A DNA stretch of 64,000 bases from Isoetes taiwanensis (Eukaryota > Streptophyta > Lycopodiopsida > Isoetales > Isoetaceae). Below, piece by piece: positions 32,031 to 43,593 of the stretch (position 1 is the stretch's first letter; each line of letters opens with the position of its first letter). A program made the translations under genes and the position numbers. The DNA lies in assembly GCA_021234155.1 (NCBI GenBank), contig JAJEKV010000073.1, positions 4,000,001-4,064,000 on the forward strand, written 5' to 3'. The notes below the pieces were generated by a model. The model saw only the letters and a program-made list of their open reading frames with translations. It searched no databases and had not been told where the DNA came from.

Positions 32031-33047
32031 ATGGTTCTGATTTCTCTTGGAGCCGGTGTGTGTTTTTATTTGACTAAAATTAGTTTAGCTATTCTATTAG
32101 ATGTAGTTTAGTATTTCTATAAGCAAAGTTACGATGTTTAATTCTAAAGAATCAAGAATAAACCTCAGAAAAAGGCGTTATATCTCTGAAGCCCTAAACT
32201 TGCCAAAGTTTGCAAAATAAGGTCTTCCATTTGGCCGAATCTCTAGACTAAGGATGGTGATTTGATTGATCCAGTTCTCAGCTGCCACATCTGAGAAGCC
32301 TAAAGAATAAGGTAGTTTTTAAAAAGTTGAAAAGCAGATTTGGATTCCCCTCAGACTCGCCATAGCCCAATTTCACAAATTCGAAGCTAAAATACTAGAT
32401 GTTGACCGGATTTGGAAATGGATGATTCGATGCCATAGCCCAGCTACAAAATTCTGAAACCCTAGCCAGACTTTTGCTGTAGAATCCTTTGTCTTTGAAA
32501 CCCTAATGCTGCCCTTACAGTTTTATGAAATTCGATGCCTTTAGGGTATTCCTGAAGAAATTCATGATGCCTTTAGAATTGTACTTAAAACCATTATTTT
32601 TGAAAAAGGCTCGTGCCATGGTCTCTCCTAGGTTGTGATTGATTAAATCTGCATAAGTATCCATATTTTATTTGAACCATTACTTTGGAATAAACCGTTT
32701 CAAGCCTTAGAATTTTCTATAATATTTATTTGGGTATGTTGAAAGAAAAGTCATTTAAGGCTATGTTAGTAAAGAAACATACCATTTGGTTGGGTTTGCA
32801 GGTTCTAATGTCAAGATTGAGTTTTTCGCAGGACATAGAAATTGTCCTGCAGGGAATTATTTTGGAAGATATTCTTACCTTCTTATTTGGCACATGAACA
32901 ACCTAAGTTTTAGGCTTTGCCGCTATAAGGTAAACGGATATTTTAGTTACATTTTCCTTAGGGGAATTTTTAGGTGGAAGTATAAGGTGTTCTTTTCTTT
33001 GTATAGTGTGTACTAAATCTTGAGACAACTAGTATGTCTGTAGCATA

Positions 33048-33210
33048 ATAGTTGGACGTGGAATTTTTAGCCTAATGGGCTGGACTTGAAAATTTTTAGC
33101 CTAAAGGGCTGGACTTGAAAACTTTTTAGCCTAAAGGGCTGGACTTGAAAATTTTTAGCCTAAAGGCTGGACTTGGAAATTTTTATCCGAAAGGGCTGGA
33201 CTTGACTGTT
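33048..33210 (+). repeat. Tandem ~29-bp repeat, internal region 2
   Basis: About five copies of the TTTTTAGCCTAAAGGGCTGG-type unit, ending just before the copia insertion site at 33,250. Confidence 0.9.
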
Positions 33211-33249
33211 TCTGATTGTGCAGGTTGTAGCCATGGATTTGGTTATGCT

Positions 33250-33254
33250 AATTT
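33250..33254. repeat. Target-site duplication of the copia element, left
   Basis: AATTT precedes the LTR at 33,255 and is repeated at 40,537-40,541 after the other LTR. Joining the flanks restores gctaattttcca as in the intact copy at 31,290. Confidence 0.9.
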
Positions 33255-33506
33255 TGTGATTGAAAGATTTCAAATTTCAACAAACAAAATGGCTTCTCAA
33301 CTCTAGACTTTGGATAATGAATTGGGCCTTTTCTCAACAATGGACATTCAAACTAAGATATCAACGTTAAACAAATTTTATCCAATGGTCCAATGGTCAA
33401 AATTCAATTGCTTTATTACTGTAGCAATGGGATCGAAGCAGAAATCAACTTCTCCTAGATCCACTATTTGAATGCAGATCCGATCCAATCAAACTCCTCC
33501 TTAGCC

Positions 33507-35548
33507 CCTGATTCCTTAATCTACACCGCACACAAAATTCCTCGTTTGTGGGGTATGGATGTATAGAAATTGTGATACTGTATAACAAGATTTGCAAAAT
33601 ACTATAAGATTTCAAGCAATATACTATATGGTGTTGATTTTGTACATGTAAAACATAATTATAAGGGCTCTCGCTGCCCTACGTCACCCCCTGTGTGAAT
33701 ATGCACCCAAACAAAAGGGGGTTTAAGGGGGAATTTAATTTTAATGCGTCTAATGTAATGGTTTGTGTTATAGGTTAAAAAATTTTTTTGCCCCTTCGGG
33801 GCAATGAAAATTGTCTATGAATGTTGTGTACATCGCTATAGGTTCTTGTGTGTTCCTACAGACTATATCTCTAAAAGAGTGGTTTCCAACTGAAGAAGAG
33901 TAAACAAATCATGTGAAACCTAAATATTTCAATCTAAATATAATGAAAGGGAATAAAAACATGCCTCAACCATACGCACAACTAATACAAGGCTTGCATT
34001 ACTATTAAGAAGTCAAATTTTGAAAAAAGGATATAGACCAAGCTAACAGATAATACACATAATAAATAAATATGTAGGAAAATCTTAGTTGAAGAAACAT
34101 GTCCGTAAATAAGCATGCATTCAAGTTGCGTGCTAAATTATCGAACATATCCAAATGAAATGGATTGTAATGGATACTGAGATCAAAAGCCTTCATGGCC
34201 AAAGATGTGCCCGAAATGTGGTTGAAACCAAATAGTCCATGGCAAAGAATAGATGCACCAACCGAAATGCCCAAAAAAGATAAGACCCAAGGAAGCCTCT
34301 GATTCATAAGTGAAACCAATCTGCAGCTATTAGGTCTTCTTTTCTAGAAAATCCACTGCCTCTTCTGTCTAGCCCTTGCATCATCGAAATTAGCTACCAT
34401 GGATTGTATATCTGAGGTTCTAGCTCTTCTGAAAGGAAGCCTCTGTATGAGCTTGCATGAGCTTGCATGCAAACATTTGCCTAGCGACAAGGAGTAGAAT
34501 AAAGCCCAAAGAAACAACGGCTCCATAGATGGCGAACCAAATGAGATATACATGAGACAATGGTATGATCTCTGATCTGCAATCAGACTGGAGGTTATGA
34601 TGTTCAGAGAGATTAATTGCCACACATTCGTGAGTAGGCTGCCAGAATAGTAAAGTCGATTGTGGTCCTCAACAAATGTGACACACTATGCAAACCAATG
34701 ATCAGCAAAGATGTGAGAAAGATCTGTGAGAATGAAAATGAGGCTCCACTCTGTATCCAATTTCCAAAAGCAAACATGAGAAGAATCACGTCTTTACCAT
34801 CAGCAAATCATACCTTACGAGCTGGGTCCACGTTTCACGCAAAAAAGATAAAGAGCATAATCATCACTCGATTCTATCAGAATAAAGACAGAATTTCTTA
34901 CAGCCACCATATCCTCTCTCCCCTCTCCTCTTCTTTCCTGTTTCAAATCCGGCAGTATGCAAAAGCAAAAAAGCAAACATTAATGTTACCCTATGAACAA
35001 AGCTAAGAAATGGCAAGCAACTTAGGCAAGCCTTCCTTTCTGGTAAGTCCATCCTTCAATGCAATGACGCAAAGCTGATGAAGCTATGGCCCTATTAAAC
35101 TCTTGTTGTTAAGCTCCAGACTTTGAAGCTCGGTCAAATCTCCCAGAGTTGCAGGAATGCGGCCCTTGAAGAAATTCCATTTCAGAGTTAAGAACTGAGA
35201 TTCTTCAGCAACCCAAATGTTGGGGGAATGGTGCCAGGTAATCTATCGTTGTGAGCTTCTGCAGCTTGGAAGTCAGAATCCCTTAGAGTATACATCCCGG
35301 ATTCGACGCTCTATAAGATTAGATACAAAATCGCCAAGGCAGAGACGGACTGATTGATCCACTCTAGATTGATATAGATTACATGCCTTGTGCTGTTGCA
35401 GCAAGCCAGATGCAACATCCACTTCGCATCGATGGCTATTACATGCCCTGCACTACTTCACCAAGCCAGATGCCGACCAAGCTGTAGGGTTTTTGCGTTT
35501 ACCCTAGAAAAGAACCCTAAAGTTACAGCTTTCGAGCCTCCTCCACCA

Positions 35549-35584
<36 letters not shown>

Positions 35585-35748
35585 TCACCACAGGATTTGC
35601 CCCTTTTTCTAAAATCAACGGCTGACAAAAGGGTGCACTCTAGAAATACTATTTAATACACCTGGATGAATACGACCACCAAATCATATGAAAACCTTAG
35701 AGAAAACAGTACAAAAACAGAAAAAAAACCCCCTGTTATAATGCTACA
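33507..35748. other. 2.24-kb foreign segment inside the copia 3' LTR
   Basis: The segment has no terminal inverted repeats or target duplication that I can see, and 111 bp of LTR is lost, so it looks like an insertion with deletion or repair filler rather than simple transposition. It holds leucine-rich-repeat and membrane-segment remnants on the minus strand (34.0-35.3 kb). A run of about 32 A residues lies at about 35,550-35,581. A block near 33,700-33,790 (aaacaaaagggggtttaagg) resembles 51,730-51,790. Confidence 0.75.
34005..35300 (-). pseudogene. Leucine-rich-repeat receptor-like gene remnant
   Basis: Minus strand 35,270-35,080 reads, across frameshifts, PGTIPPTFG, then GRIPATLGDLTELQSLELNN: two plant-type LRRs (LxxLxxLxLxxNxLxGxIP). 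Further on, 34,625-34,420 gives HVYLIWFAIYGAVVSLGFIL followed by LLVARQMFA, a hydrophobic segment like a transmembrane helix with a basic stop. No kinase motifs were found. Frame breaks and stops make it non-functional. Without the kinase, a receptor-like protein is equally possible. Confidence 0.5.
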
Positions 35749-35915
35749 TATTTCTCATTTGGCCAGGTGTCCGCCCATTTACCATAGACCTTAGAAAGTT
35801 TAAGGCATATATCGGATCAATTTCTCTCCATCAATATAACCATGCTACAACCTCATTCAAACCTTAACTGCCAGAAATTTAAGATGAATTATGAACTGCA
35901 TGCCCATATTTCACA

Positions 35916-35929
35916 CTCCTCCTTTCATC
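35916..35929 (-). other. Polypurine tract of the copia element
   Basis: Minus strand gatgaaaggaggag lies directly before the 3' LTR start TGTGAAATATGG. Confidence 0.75.
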
Positions 35930-35957
35930 TTAAGTTTCTGTACATTGCTTTGCACAT

Positions 35958-38900
35958 TTATTTATCAGTTATGAACAACTCTTCTCTGAACTTTATAAAC
36001 TTTCTCTCAACCAATGCTTTAGTGAAAATGTCTGCAATATGTTTGTCTGTATGAATATATTCCATTTCCACATATCCTTTCTCTGAAAGATCCCTAATGA
36101 AGTGAATATATAATTCAATATGTTTTGTCCGTTCATGATAAACAGGATTCTTTACTATTGCCATACAGCTTGAACTGTCTGTCATAATCTTTGTAGGAGA
36201 AGTCTGTGTAAATCCAAGTTCAACAATCAATCGTCTCAACCATGCTACTTCTTTAGCTACTAATGAGCTGGCAGCATACTCTGCCTCTGCAGAAGCCATG
36301 GCCACAGCAGTTTGCTTTTTGCTTCTCCAGCATATAGCACCTCCTGCCAAAAGTACAACATAGCCACTAGTGGATTTCCGAGTGCTCAAATCACCTGCCC
36401 AATCTGCATCACTGTATGCACAAAGAGTTATGTCCTGATTATGATATGTAATTCCAAATGTGGCAGTTCCCTTTAAATATCTGAGAACCCTTTTTGCAGC
36501 CAACCAATGAATTTTACTTGCATCATGACAGCGTCTACTTAACATATTTACAACGTAACTTATGTCTGGTCTTGTGTTATTTGCCAGATAAAGCAAACAA
36601 CCAATCAACTCTCTATATGGAATTTTTTCCATTTCCATATCTTCTCCATGTGTTTTAGCTGTCATAGTAGTTAGTTTGTGACCTGGCACAACTGGAGTTC
36701 TAACAGGTTTGGCATTTTGCATATTAAACCTTCTGATCATATTCATGATATTCTGTTCTTGGCTGAGCTTTAAAGTGCCTTTGTCTCTATTTCTGTGGAC
36801 TTCAATTCCAAGAAATTGTTTAAGTTCACCCAGGTCAGACATTTGGAATCACTGCTTAAGAATGTTTTTGCAAAACTCCAAGCATTTCTTGCTGCTACTA
36901 GCCATGATGCAATCGTCTACATACAAAGCAATAATGCAAATATTATTCCCTTCTTGGAATTTATAAAGATTGCTGTCATTCTTCAATCTTTCAAATCCTA
37001 ATCCATGCACAAGTACCATTCCCTAGGTGCTTGTTTCAGCCCATATATAGCTCTACGTAATCTCCATACCTTGTCAAAATCTTGCTCAAAGCCAGGCGCT
37101 TGATACATGTATATTTCTTCATCCAGTTTTGCATTCAAGAATGCTGTTTTGACATCCATGTGATGTAATTCCCAGTTCTGAGCATTTGCAATTGCAAGTA
37201 GGATTCTTAAACTGGTTAGTTTCACAACAGGAGCAAATATTTCTCCATAATCTTTCCCTTTTCTCTGTGTAAATCCTTTTGCAACTAGTCTGGCCTTAAA
37301 TCTTTGACTCCCATCTGCATTAGTTTTAATTCTGAATATCCACTTGTTGTCCACAACATTTTTCTCTTTTGGACAGTCCACTAATTCGTATGTTCCTGTA
37401 TGTTTGAATGAATCAATTTCCTCAAGCATGGCTGCCATCCATTCATTCTTTTCTTTTGAATTTACAGCCTCCTCAAATGAATTTGGTACGTTTATGTCTT
37501 CTAACAATGCTAATATTTGCTCCAGATCATCATATTCATGTTGCCTTTTATGAATTCTCATGCTTTTTCCATCTTCATATCTGCCATAATGTCCTTCTCC
37601 AACACCAGCAGATTCCTTCAATCTTTCTACTTGAGTTTTTTTCTTTTTGGCGGGTGCATGTTCAGCAGGTTGCTCAGCAGATTGCTCAGCAGGTTGCTCG
37701 AATGAGGGACCACTTCTAGCATCATATGTTCATCATAACCCACGAGATAACCAATGTTGGCCTTGTCATCCAGTTTACTTCTTGTTTCTTTGGGCACATG
37801 AATGTATCCTAAGCAACCGTATACTTTGAACATGTTATAATCAATGTCAACCCTATTTGATGACCATGCAAGCTATGGAATATTTCCATGCAATGCTGCA
37901 GAGGGAATTTTGTTTTGTATCATGGTTGCTGTTCTTAATGCTTCTTCCCACAATTTGTTTGGCAGACCAGAGCTTTTAAGCATTGATCTCACTGCATCTA
38001 GGAGTGTTCGATTCTTTCTCTCTGAAACACCATTCTGCTGTGCGGTGAATCTGCACGTTAACTGCCTTTTAATTCCACGAGCCATACAGAATTGTTTAAA
38101 TTTTGCAGAGAGATATTCGCCGCCTCTGTCAGATCTAATACATTTAACCTTTCTTTCAGTTTGTCTCTCTACTTCTGAAACAAACAATTTTAGAGCATCT
38201 AGAGCCTGATGTTTTCTGGTCAAGCAATAGCATTTACATTTTCTACTAAAATCGTCAATGAACGTAATAAAGTATCTCTTTCCAGTTCTGCTTTGGACAT
38301 TCAGAGGTCCACATAAGTCTGTGTGAATGAGATCAAGTATTCCATGTGCTTTATGCTTCGATCTCTGAAATGGCAATCTGCTTATCTTTCCTAGTATGCA
38401 TCCTTCACACATAATCTGTTTATTTTGGTCTTCTTCTATTTCTTTACATTCCAGCAAACCTTTTTTCACCATAAATTTGACATTGTTGCAATGCGTATGA
38501 GCTAGTCTATTATGCCATAGTTCCATGTTTGGAATCATAACAGCATTTATGCTGTCCAAAGTCACATCATTCAGCTGAAACAAATTACCAATACATTTTG
38601 CGAAAAATCTCAATTCATTATTCATAAACACTTTACATGCTTGCTTGTCAAAGACAAGTTTATATCCAAGATCGACCAACTGACTTACTGAAATCAAGTT
38701 CTTTATTAAACTAGGCACACATAAGACATTTTGAATGTCAACAACATTTCCTTCCAAATCAAGTAGCTGCAACAGTCCACACCCTTCAATTTGCTGCATC
38801 TCCCCATTTCCGACCTGCACATGTTTAGATTTGGCTGCTATCACATTCTTGAGAAGACCAGTTGAGGTAACTACTGATCTCTCAGCTCCGCTATCAACTA

Positions 38901-39969
38901 TAATCGCATCATGCTTATTGTTAGTGTCTTTGTCAAACTTAGAATCAGCAACTGAACACATAAACTTTACCTCATCATCATTTGTATCACTCTCTTGTTC
39001 AGACTTTGCATGTTCTTCCCTAGCAAAATGAATGCCACTGGTACGTCCTCTCCTTGGTGGTCCTCTTCCTCTTTGACTAATGCCTCTGCCCCTTCCTCTA
39101 TTGTTTCTTCTTGGACTGGAGCATTTTGCTGCTATATGGCCTTTTCCGCCACAATTATAGCATATTAACTCATCATTAAGTTTAGGACAATTAGGCTTAA
39201 TGTGCCCAGGCTCATGGCAATAATAACATGTCCCCTTTTCAAAGCTTTGCTTTTTTCCCCTTCCAGCATAAAGTATTTCAGCAGAATCATCTTCTGATTT
39301 ATTTATTTTTTTCTGTTCTACTTCTGTCCTCAGCATACTCTCTGCTCTTGTTCTTGTTTTAGCAACATTCCTTATTAGCACCGCCAATTGATCATTATCT
39401 GAAACAGCTCTGGCAATTGAGAGTACTTGGTACCTCTCATTAATATTCACACCAGCCCCCTCTAAATCCGCTATAATATTATCAAACTTATTAAAAAAAT
39501 CAGATATATCATCATCATCATGGAACTTTAATGATCTCAGCTCATTTTCAAGAACTTCTATCTGAGAAGAAGTCTTAGCTTCATAATGTTTAAGCAAATA
39601 TGACCACATCTGGCGAGGAGTCTTACCTCTGAGTTTAAGCATTATAGTTGGGCCAACTTTGCTGCAGATTATCCCTTTTGCTTCTTTGATTTTGGCAGAT
39701 TGGGTTGCAGCTCCTGAATTGACTCCTCTTCCACCATGAGCAGCTTCATAGTTGCTTGAAGATCCTCCTACTGCACCAGCTGTTGAGCTTGCACCACTAG
39801 CTGCAGATGTTTCTCCCTCGTCATTATCTGCACCATTTGGATCAACAAGTTCCCATAAGTCTTCCACCTCAAGAATATGCATTATTTGGTCTTTCCATAT
39901 TTGAAAGCCTGCTCCCCCTTTATACACTTCAACTGCACTCAGCAAACTTGCTCCAAAACGACTTGCCAT
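35958..39969 (-). pseudogene. Copia gag-pol polyprotein, lightly damaged
   Basis: Starts at ATG 39,969 (MASRFGASLLSAVEVYKGG). In order: gag (UBN2-like, YLLKHYEAKTSSQIEVLENEL), two zinc knuckles (CYYCHEPGHIKPNCP and CYNCGGKGHIAAKC), protease with IIVDSGAERSVV, pre-integrase HNRLAHTH, integrase (DLCGPLNVQSRTGKRYFITF, RSDRGGEYLS, TAQQNGVSERKNRTL), reverse transcriptase (KWIFRIKTNADGSQRFKARL, HHMDVKTAFLNAKLDEEIYM, ALYVDDCIM) and RNase H (SDADWAGDLSTRKSTSGY, ASAEAEYAA, DIFTKAL). Breaks: a stop/frame change near 37,870 in integrase, one near 37,625, a frame change near 36,998 before the YVDD box, and a TGA near 36,846. Catalytic residues are intact. It therefore decayed recently. Confidence 0.92.
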
Positions 39970-39989
39970 TATTAAAATGACAGGATTTA

Positions 39990-40006
39990 GCTGCTCTGAT
40001 ACCAAA
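39990..40006 (-). other. Primer-binding site of the copia element
   Basis: Minus strand TTTGGTATCAGAGCAGC, next to the LTR end CAATCACA. TGGTATCAGAGC is the initiator tRNA-Met complement. Confidence 0.9.
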
Positions 40007-40536
40007 TGTGATTGAAAGATTTCAAATTTCAACAAACAAAATGGCTTCTCAACTCTAGACTTTGGATAATGAATTGGGCCTTTTCTCAACAATGGACATT
40101 CAAACTAAGATATCAACGTTAAACAAATTTTATCCAATATGGTCCAATGGTCAAAATTCAATTGCTTTATTACTGTAGCAATGGGATCGAAGCAGAAATC
40201 AACTTCTCCTAGATCCACTATTTGAATGCAGATCCGATCCAATCAAACTCCTCCTTAGCCGATATGCCCCAAATCATCTACAATTCATTGCAAGCTTCGA
40301 TCCTCTTAACACCATTCCGATCGGTCAGGCTGGAAGCTGGCCTTCTATTTTTTCACGATCTCCTTTGCCTATTTCTCATTTGGCCAGGTGTCCGCCCATT
40401 TACCATAGACCTTAGAAAGTTTAAGGCATATATCGGATCAATTTCTCTCCATCAATATAACCATGCTACAACCTCATTCAAACCTTAACTGCCAGAAATT
40501 TAAGATGAATTATGAACTGCATGCCCATATTTCACA
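40007..40536 (-). repeat. 5' LTR of the copia element
   Basis: 530 bp, intact, followed on the plus strand by the AATTT duplication at 40,537-40,541. Confidence 0.92.
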
Positions 40537-40591
40537 AATTTTCCACATAACTTCTTGATCAAGGACGATCAATCCCGAGATGGGGAGGAAT

Positions 40592-41159
40592 TGATATGGT
40601 TTAAGGTTAATATCTAATAATAAGCTCAGGGGAGTGGCCAATATGATTAAGCATTGGGCGAAATCATATACAGTTAGTATATATCATGGTTGGGAACAAA
40701 AAGCAAAGGCAAAAGCAACGGCAAAGGCAAAAGGCAGGCCAAAAAGGCTAGAGTCACATAGACTTAACCTGCCCAAATAAGAGCATTATAATCAGAAGAA
40801 TGATAGGGGGTCAAGAAAGACTGCTCTACTCATTCACTCTTGAATCTGATTCCGAGAAAGCCATTACCTTTTTCATAGAGCTTTTAATGTTCTTGTTTAG
40901 TATCCTGTTACTATCCTAGAATCTTACTCTTGGTGTATCATATTGAGGACTGCTAGCTCGAGAAAGGAGCTACAAGAGGAAACGGATTGTCAGATATGCC
41001 TTACTATCTTTATATTCGAGCCTACTATTGCTAGCTGAGTGGTCCGGTTGGGTGGAGAGCTTTGGGCTAAAGGCCTGGTTTTGAGAATCTTTAATGTTTT
41101 AGTGTTGGTTTACTAGATGTTTGATCTTCTAATTACTGGCTAACCTTTGGTTCATAACA
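40592..41159 (+). repeat. LTR3 of the composite element
   Basis: 568 bp. Starts TGATATGGTTTAAGG and ends GGTTCATAACA. It lacks about 100 bp around the TATA box and the gagctccgattgaggcaaa block present in LTR2, so the promoter is deleted. Confidence 0.85.
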
Positions 41160-41524
41160 GTTCTTTATGTAACTTAGCTGCTGAAGTGAAGCTTCAAATA
41201 GCCATTTTTCCCCCCTTTTTTTTTTAACAAGTCTAACTCAAATGGCGATTCCTTCTTCAACTTTTTAGCACTTGAAGTGGCCAAATCTAGACAAACAATA
41301 AATTTAGATTGTACCATACGACTAATTTAAGTCTAACACCTTAAACAGTTTGCTCATGTAAATCTAGCAACTCAAGTTGAATGTTGATAGAATCAAAGGA
41401 GCAGATTCGTTTACCAAAAACTATTATCTTTTATGATAGACTATACTATTAATACATTAAGTAAGCATAGGCCCTGATAAAAATCCTCAAAAATCGTTAT
41501 TCCAGGGAAATATTACATGCTAAA
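41160..41524. other. Short non-coding spacer
   Basis: AT-rich, with a T9 run near 41,218. I see no gene or repeat here. Confidence 0.5.
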
Positions 41525-43080
41525 TGTGACGTTCCAGCACAGTATATGGTCCCAAGACGTATACTGTACTGCATCGTCACGCGTACACGCCATCCCGATT
41601 GACGTGTACGCCGGTAGCGCCCTAGGGGGCAACTTGCAAGTGTGTGCACATTTATTCATGTGTGCACTTTAGCCCACTTAAATAATAACTGGGCAAGTAG
41701 GCAAGTGGGCCAAGTGGGGGCTACATCCACTTACCCCACAAGGGCAAGTGGCATGATCTCAAGGGTTGATGGAAACCCTAGCCCTAACTTACAGCCTATA
41801 TAAGGTATCTAAACCCTAGCTTTCCATTTTCGTCCACAGCCTTCTAGGGATCCATTTCGCTTGCTCCAAGAGCCAATCTTGGCTCCCGAAGTCTGTCTGA
41901 GCAGCCCAGCTCATCAGCTTTCCTTTCTGGCTTCATCTTCAAGCAGTTCCGCAACATGGACGCGTTCAGAGCAGGAGGAGCAAGCCAGGGATCAGGTATT
42001 TTGCCAATTCAAGAGTCTAATCCGCCTCCCAGGCATAGAGTAAGTAGGTTTAGCCTATTGAATTGCCCATAACAGCCATCTAGACCTCTAGATATCAAAC
42101 CATAACTAAAGAACCTAACTCCTGTGATTTAGATTAAATCTTGTTCTTTAGTTCTTCTATGATATGTATGTGATGATGATCTCTGTGGAATCATTGTATT
42201 GGGAAGGGGGGTAGAGGCCCTAAAAGCCTAGTAGTTTGATGCTCCTAGCTAGTCCTCTTTAATGCACTATTAAATTCGGCCTGTGTACAAGAACCACACC
42301 TGGTTGTGGGTGGAGTGACCAGACTGGCTTACAAGGGGGTTCATGTCCTGGCTCATGATCACGTCCCTCTGGTAGTAAAGCCTATCGGGAACTACAGTGC
42401 ACTAGACCTATGCTCTGCCACTGCATGCGGGCTTTGCATGGTTTCGACACTCTTGGGGTGGTGTACACCTTCCATGGAACTCCAGTCGAGCACGGGCAGT
42501 GGCCCTCTAGTCACCTTGAGTCAGCATGCCAGCCTCTGGTGGGAGCAATCCCTACCTGCCCCATCGGAACTGGGGAGATGCAACCCAGGAGTAGCCCCTC
42601 TGGCTATGCATCCGGCGGGCTACAGTCAAGTCCCAAGACCTTTCAACCTACTCTGCAAAGTGTGCACAGGAGGGGCGGATGGAGCGGACTACCCAATTGC
42701 CATGTTCCTATGCCAGCCAACTCCACTGTTATTGCACTCTGTCTGTTTGACCTCTGGAGACCCAAGCTCGTCAGTCCATCCCTGTGTCTGAACTTGGATA
42801 GACCTTCCATGTGTGATGTACTGATCTCTGTGTATGCAGATATGTGGTGAGCCATCCTTCGTGATGGTCATGTGATGTTGATGTATATATACTTACATGT
42901 ATGTTACGCTTCCGCAGCTAGGTAGGCCCTGAGGGAGACAGGGTAAAATGACCCCTTCATTCTTCCCACTGGAACTCGTCAAGGTTGCAGTGATACGTGG
43001 AGGGCCTTGTATCAGCATGGAGCTGGTATGGAGGATGAACTCCTGTTTGTATACGGTGAGCGCACCGTATATGAGTAGGG
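41525..43080 (+). repeat. LTR-like repeat, copy B
   Basis: Starts TGTGACGTTCCAGCACAG and has a TATA box (gcctatataaggtatc, about 41,795). Large parts match copy A at 15.7-17.8 kb in inverted orientation. It lacks the MITE, giving the empty site at about 42,205-42,225. The right end (gtaggggacgtcata, about 43,080) is approximate. No internal region follows, so a solo LTR is the likely status. Frames at 42,306-42,850 are shadows of the repeat and not genes. Confidence 0.6.
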
Positions 43081-43590
43081 GACGTCATACTAAAAATGGT
43101 CATATTTTTGGCTTATATCATTCATTCATGGAACTCAAATGGCCAAAATATTGGTATGTCTTAAAATACAAAATAATGAATTGGCCATTACAATCTTTTA
43201 TCTACCAATGGAAATAGCAAAGCTGCACTGCTACAAAGCTAACTCATCCTCCTCAGACCGGTTAGGAGATTTTTCTAGAGTAGGTAATTTGAAGCCAAAT
43301 GGCCCGCCACGCCACTGAACTTTTTTCTCAACACAACATAGTGCTTTTGCATAGCTAATGGATATATAAAGCGCCAGAAGGCTTTAGATAAATGGTTGGA
43401 CACATATAGTTTGGAAGATTTGCTATTTGTGGTAATTTGTGGCACAAAATCTTATGGTTTTTTAAGCTAGGGTTTAAGTGATACCGTACCATCGATAATC
43501 TTGGACTAGAGGAAGGGAGGATTTTGTTTTATGTTTCTTGGAGCTGCATAACAATAGATGGATGTTTCGCCCAGTTGATTTCTTGTAATG
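43081..43590. other. Non-coding spacer
   Basis: I see no motif or repeat in this stretch. Confidence 0.4.
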
Positions 43591-43593
43591 GTT

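Larger units (their letters stand above)
33255..35915 (-). repeat. 3' LTR of the copia element, split by 2.2 kb
   Basis: LTR text is present at 33,255-33,506 and 35,749-35,915. Between them the 111 bp that correspond to 40,258-40,368 of the other LTR are replaced by foreign sequence. Confidence 0.88.
33255..40536 (-). mobile_element. Ty1-copia retrotransposon, nearly complete, minus strand
   Basis: Flanked by AATTT duplications. LTRs lie at 33,255-35,915 (3' LTR, with an insertion) and 40,007-40,536 (5' LTR, 530 bp), both TGTGAAATATGG..CAATCACA when read on the minus strand. A PBS (TGGTATCAGAGCAGC, 39,990-40,004) and a purine-rich tract (gatgaaaggaggag, 35,916-35,929) are present. The internal region encodes gag, protease, integrase, RT and RNase H in copia order with few lesions. 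In the shared parts the LTRs differ by only a 2-bp indel that I can see, so the insertion is recent. It sits inside internal region 2 of the composite element. Confidence 0.92.
29287..41159 (+). mobile_element. Composite non-autonomous LTR element with three LTRs
   Basis: The order is LTR1 (29,287-29,970), internal 1, LTR2 (31,344-32,016), internal 2, LTR3 (40,592-41,159), with a copia element nested in internal 2 at 33,255-40,536. Each LTR starts TGATATGGTTTAAGG and ends with a variant of GGTTCGTAACA. Each internal region is only about 1.3 kb, has a tRNA-iMet PBS, a polypurine tract and no protein-coding frame, so it fits a LARD/TRIM-like class needing helper proteins. The outer flanks (ACCAT and GTTCT) do not match. 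Three LTRs without matching flanks point to recombination between elements or an insertion into a pre-existing LTR. Confidence 0.8.

Noticed and set aside
35550-35581. A-run as the poly(A) tail of a retrocopied receptor gene
   Set aside because: The receptor remnants are on the minus strand while the A-run is on the plus strand, so it is not their tail.
42306-42850. Overlapping 146- and 161-codon frames
   Set aside because: They lie within the LTR-like repeat copy B and their counterparts in copy A are broken.
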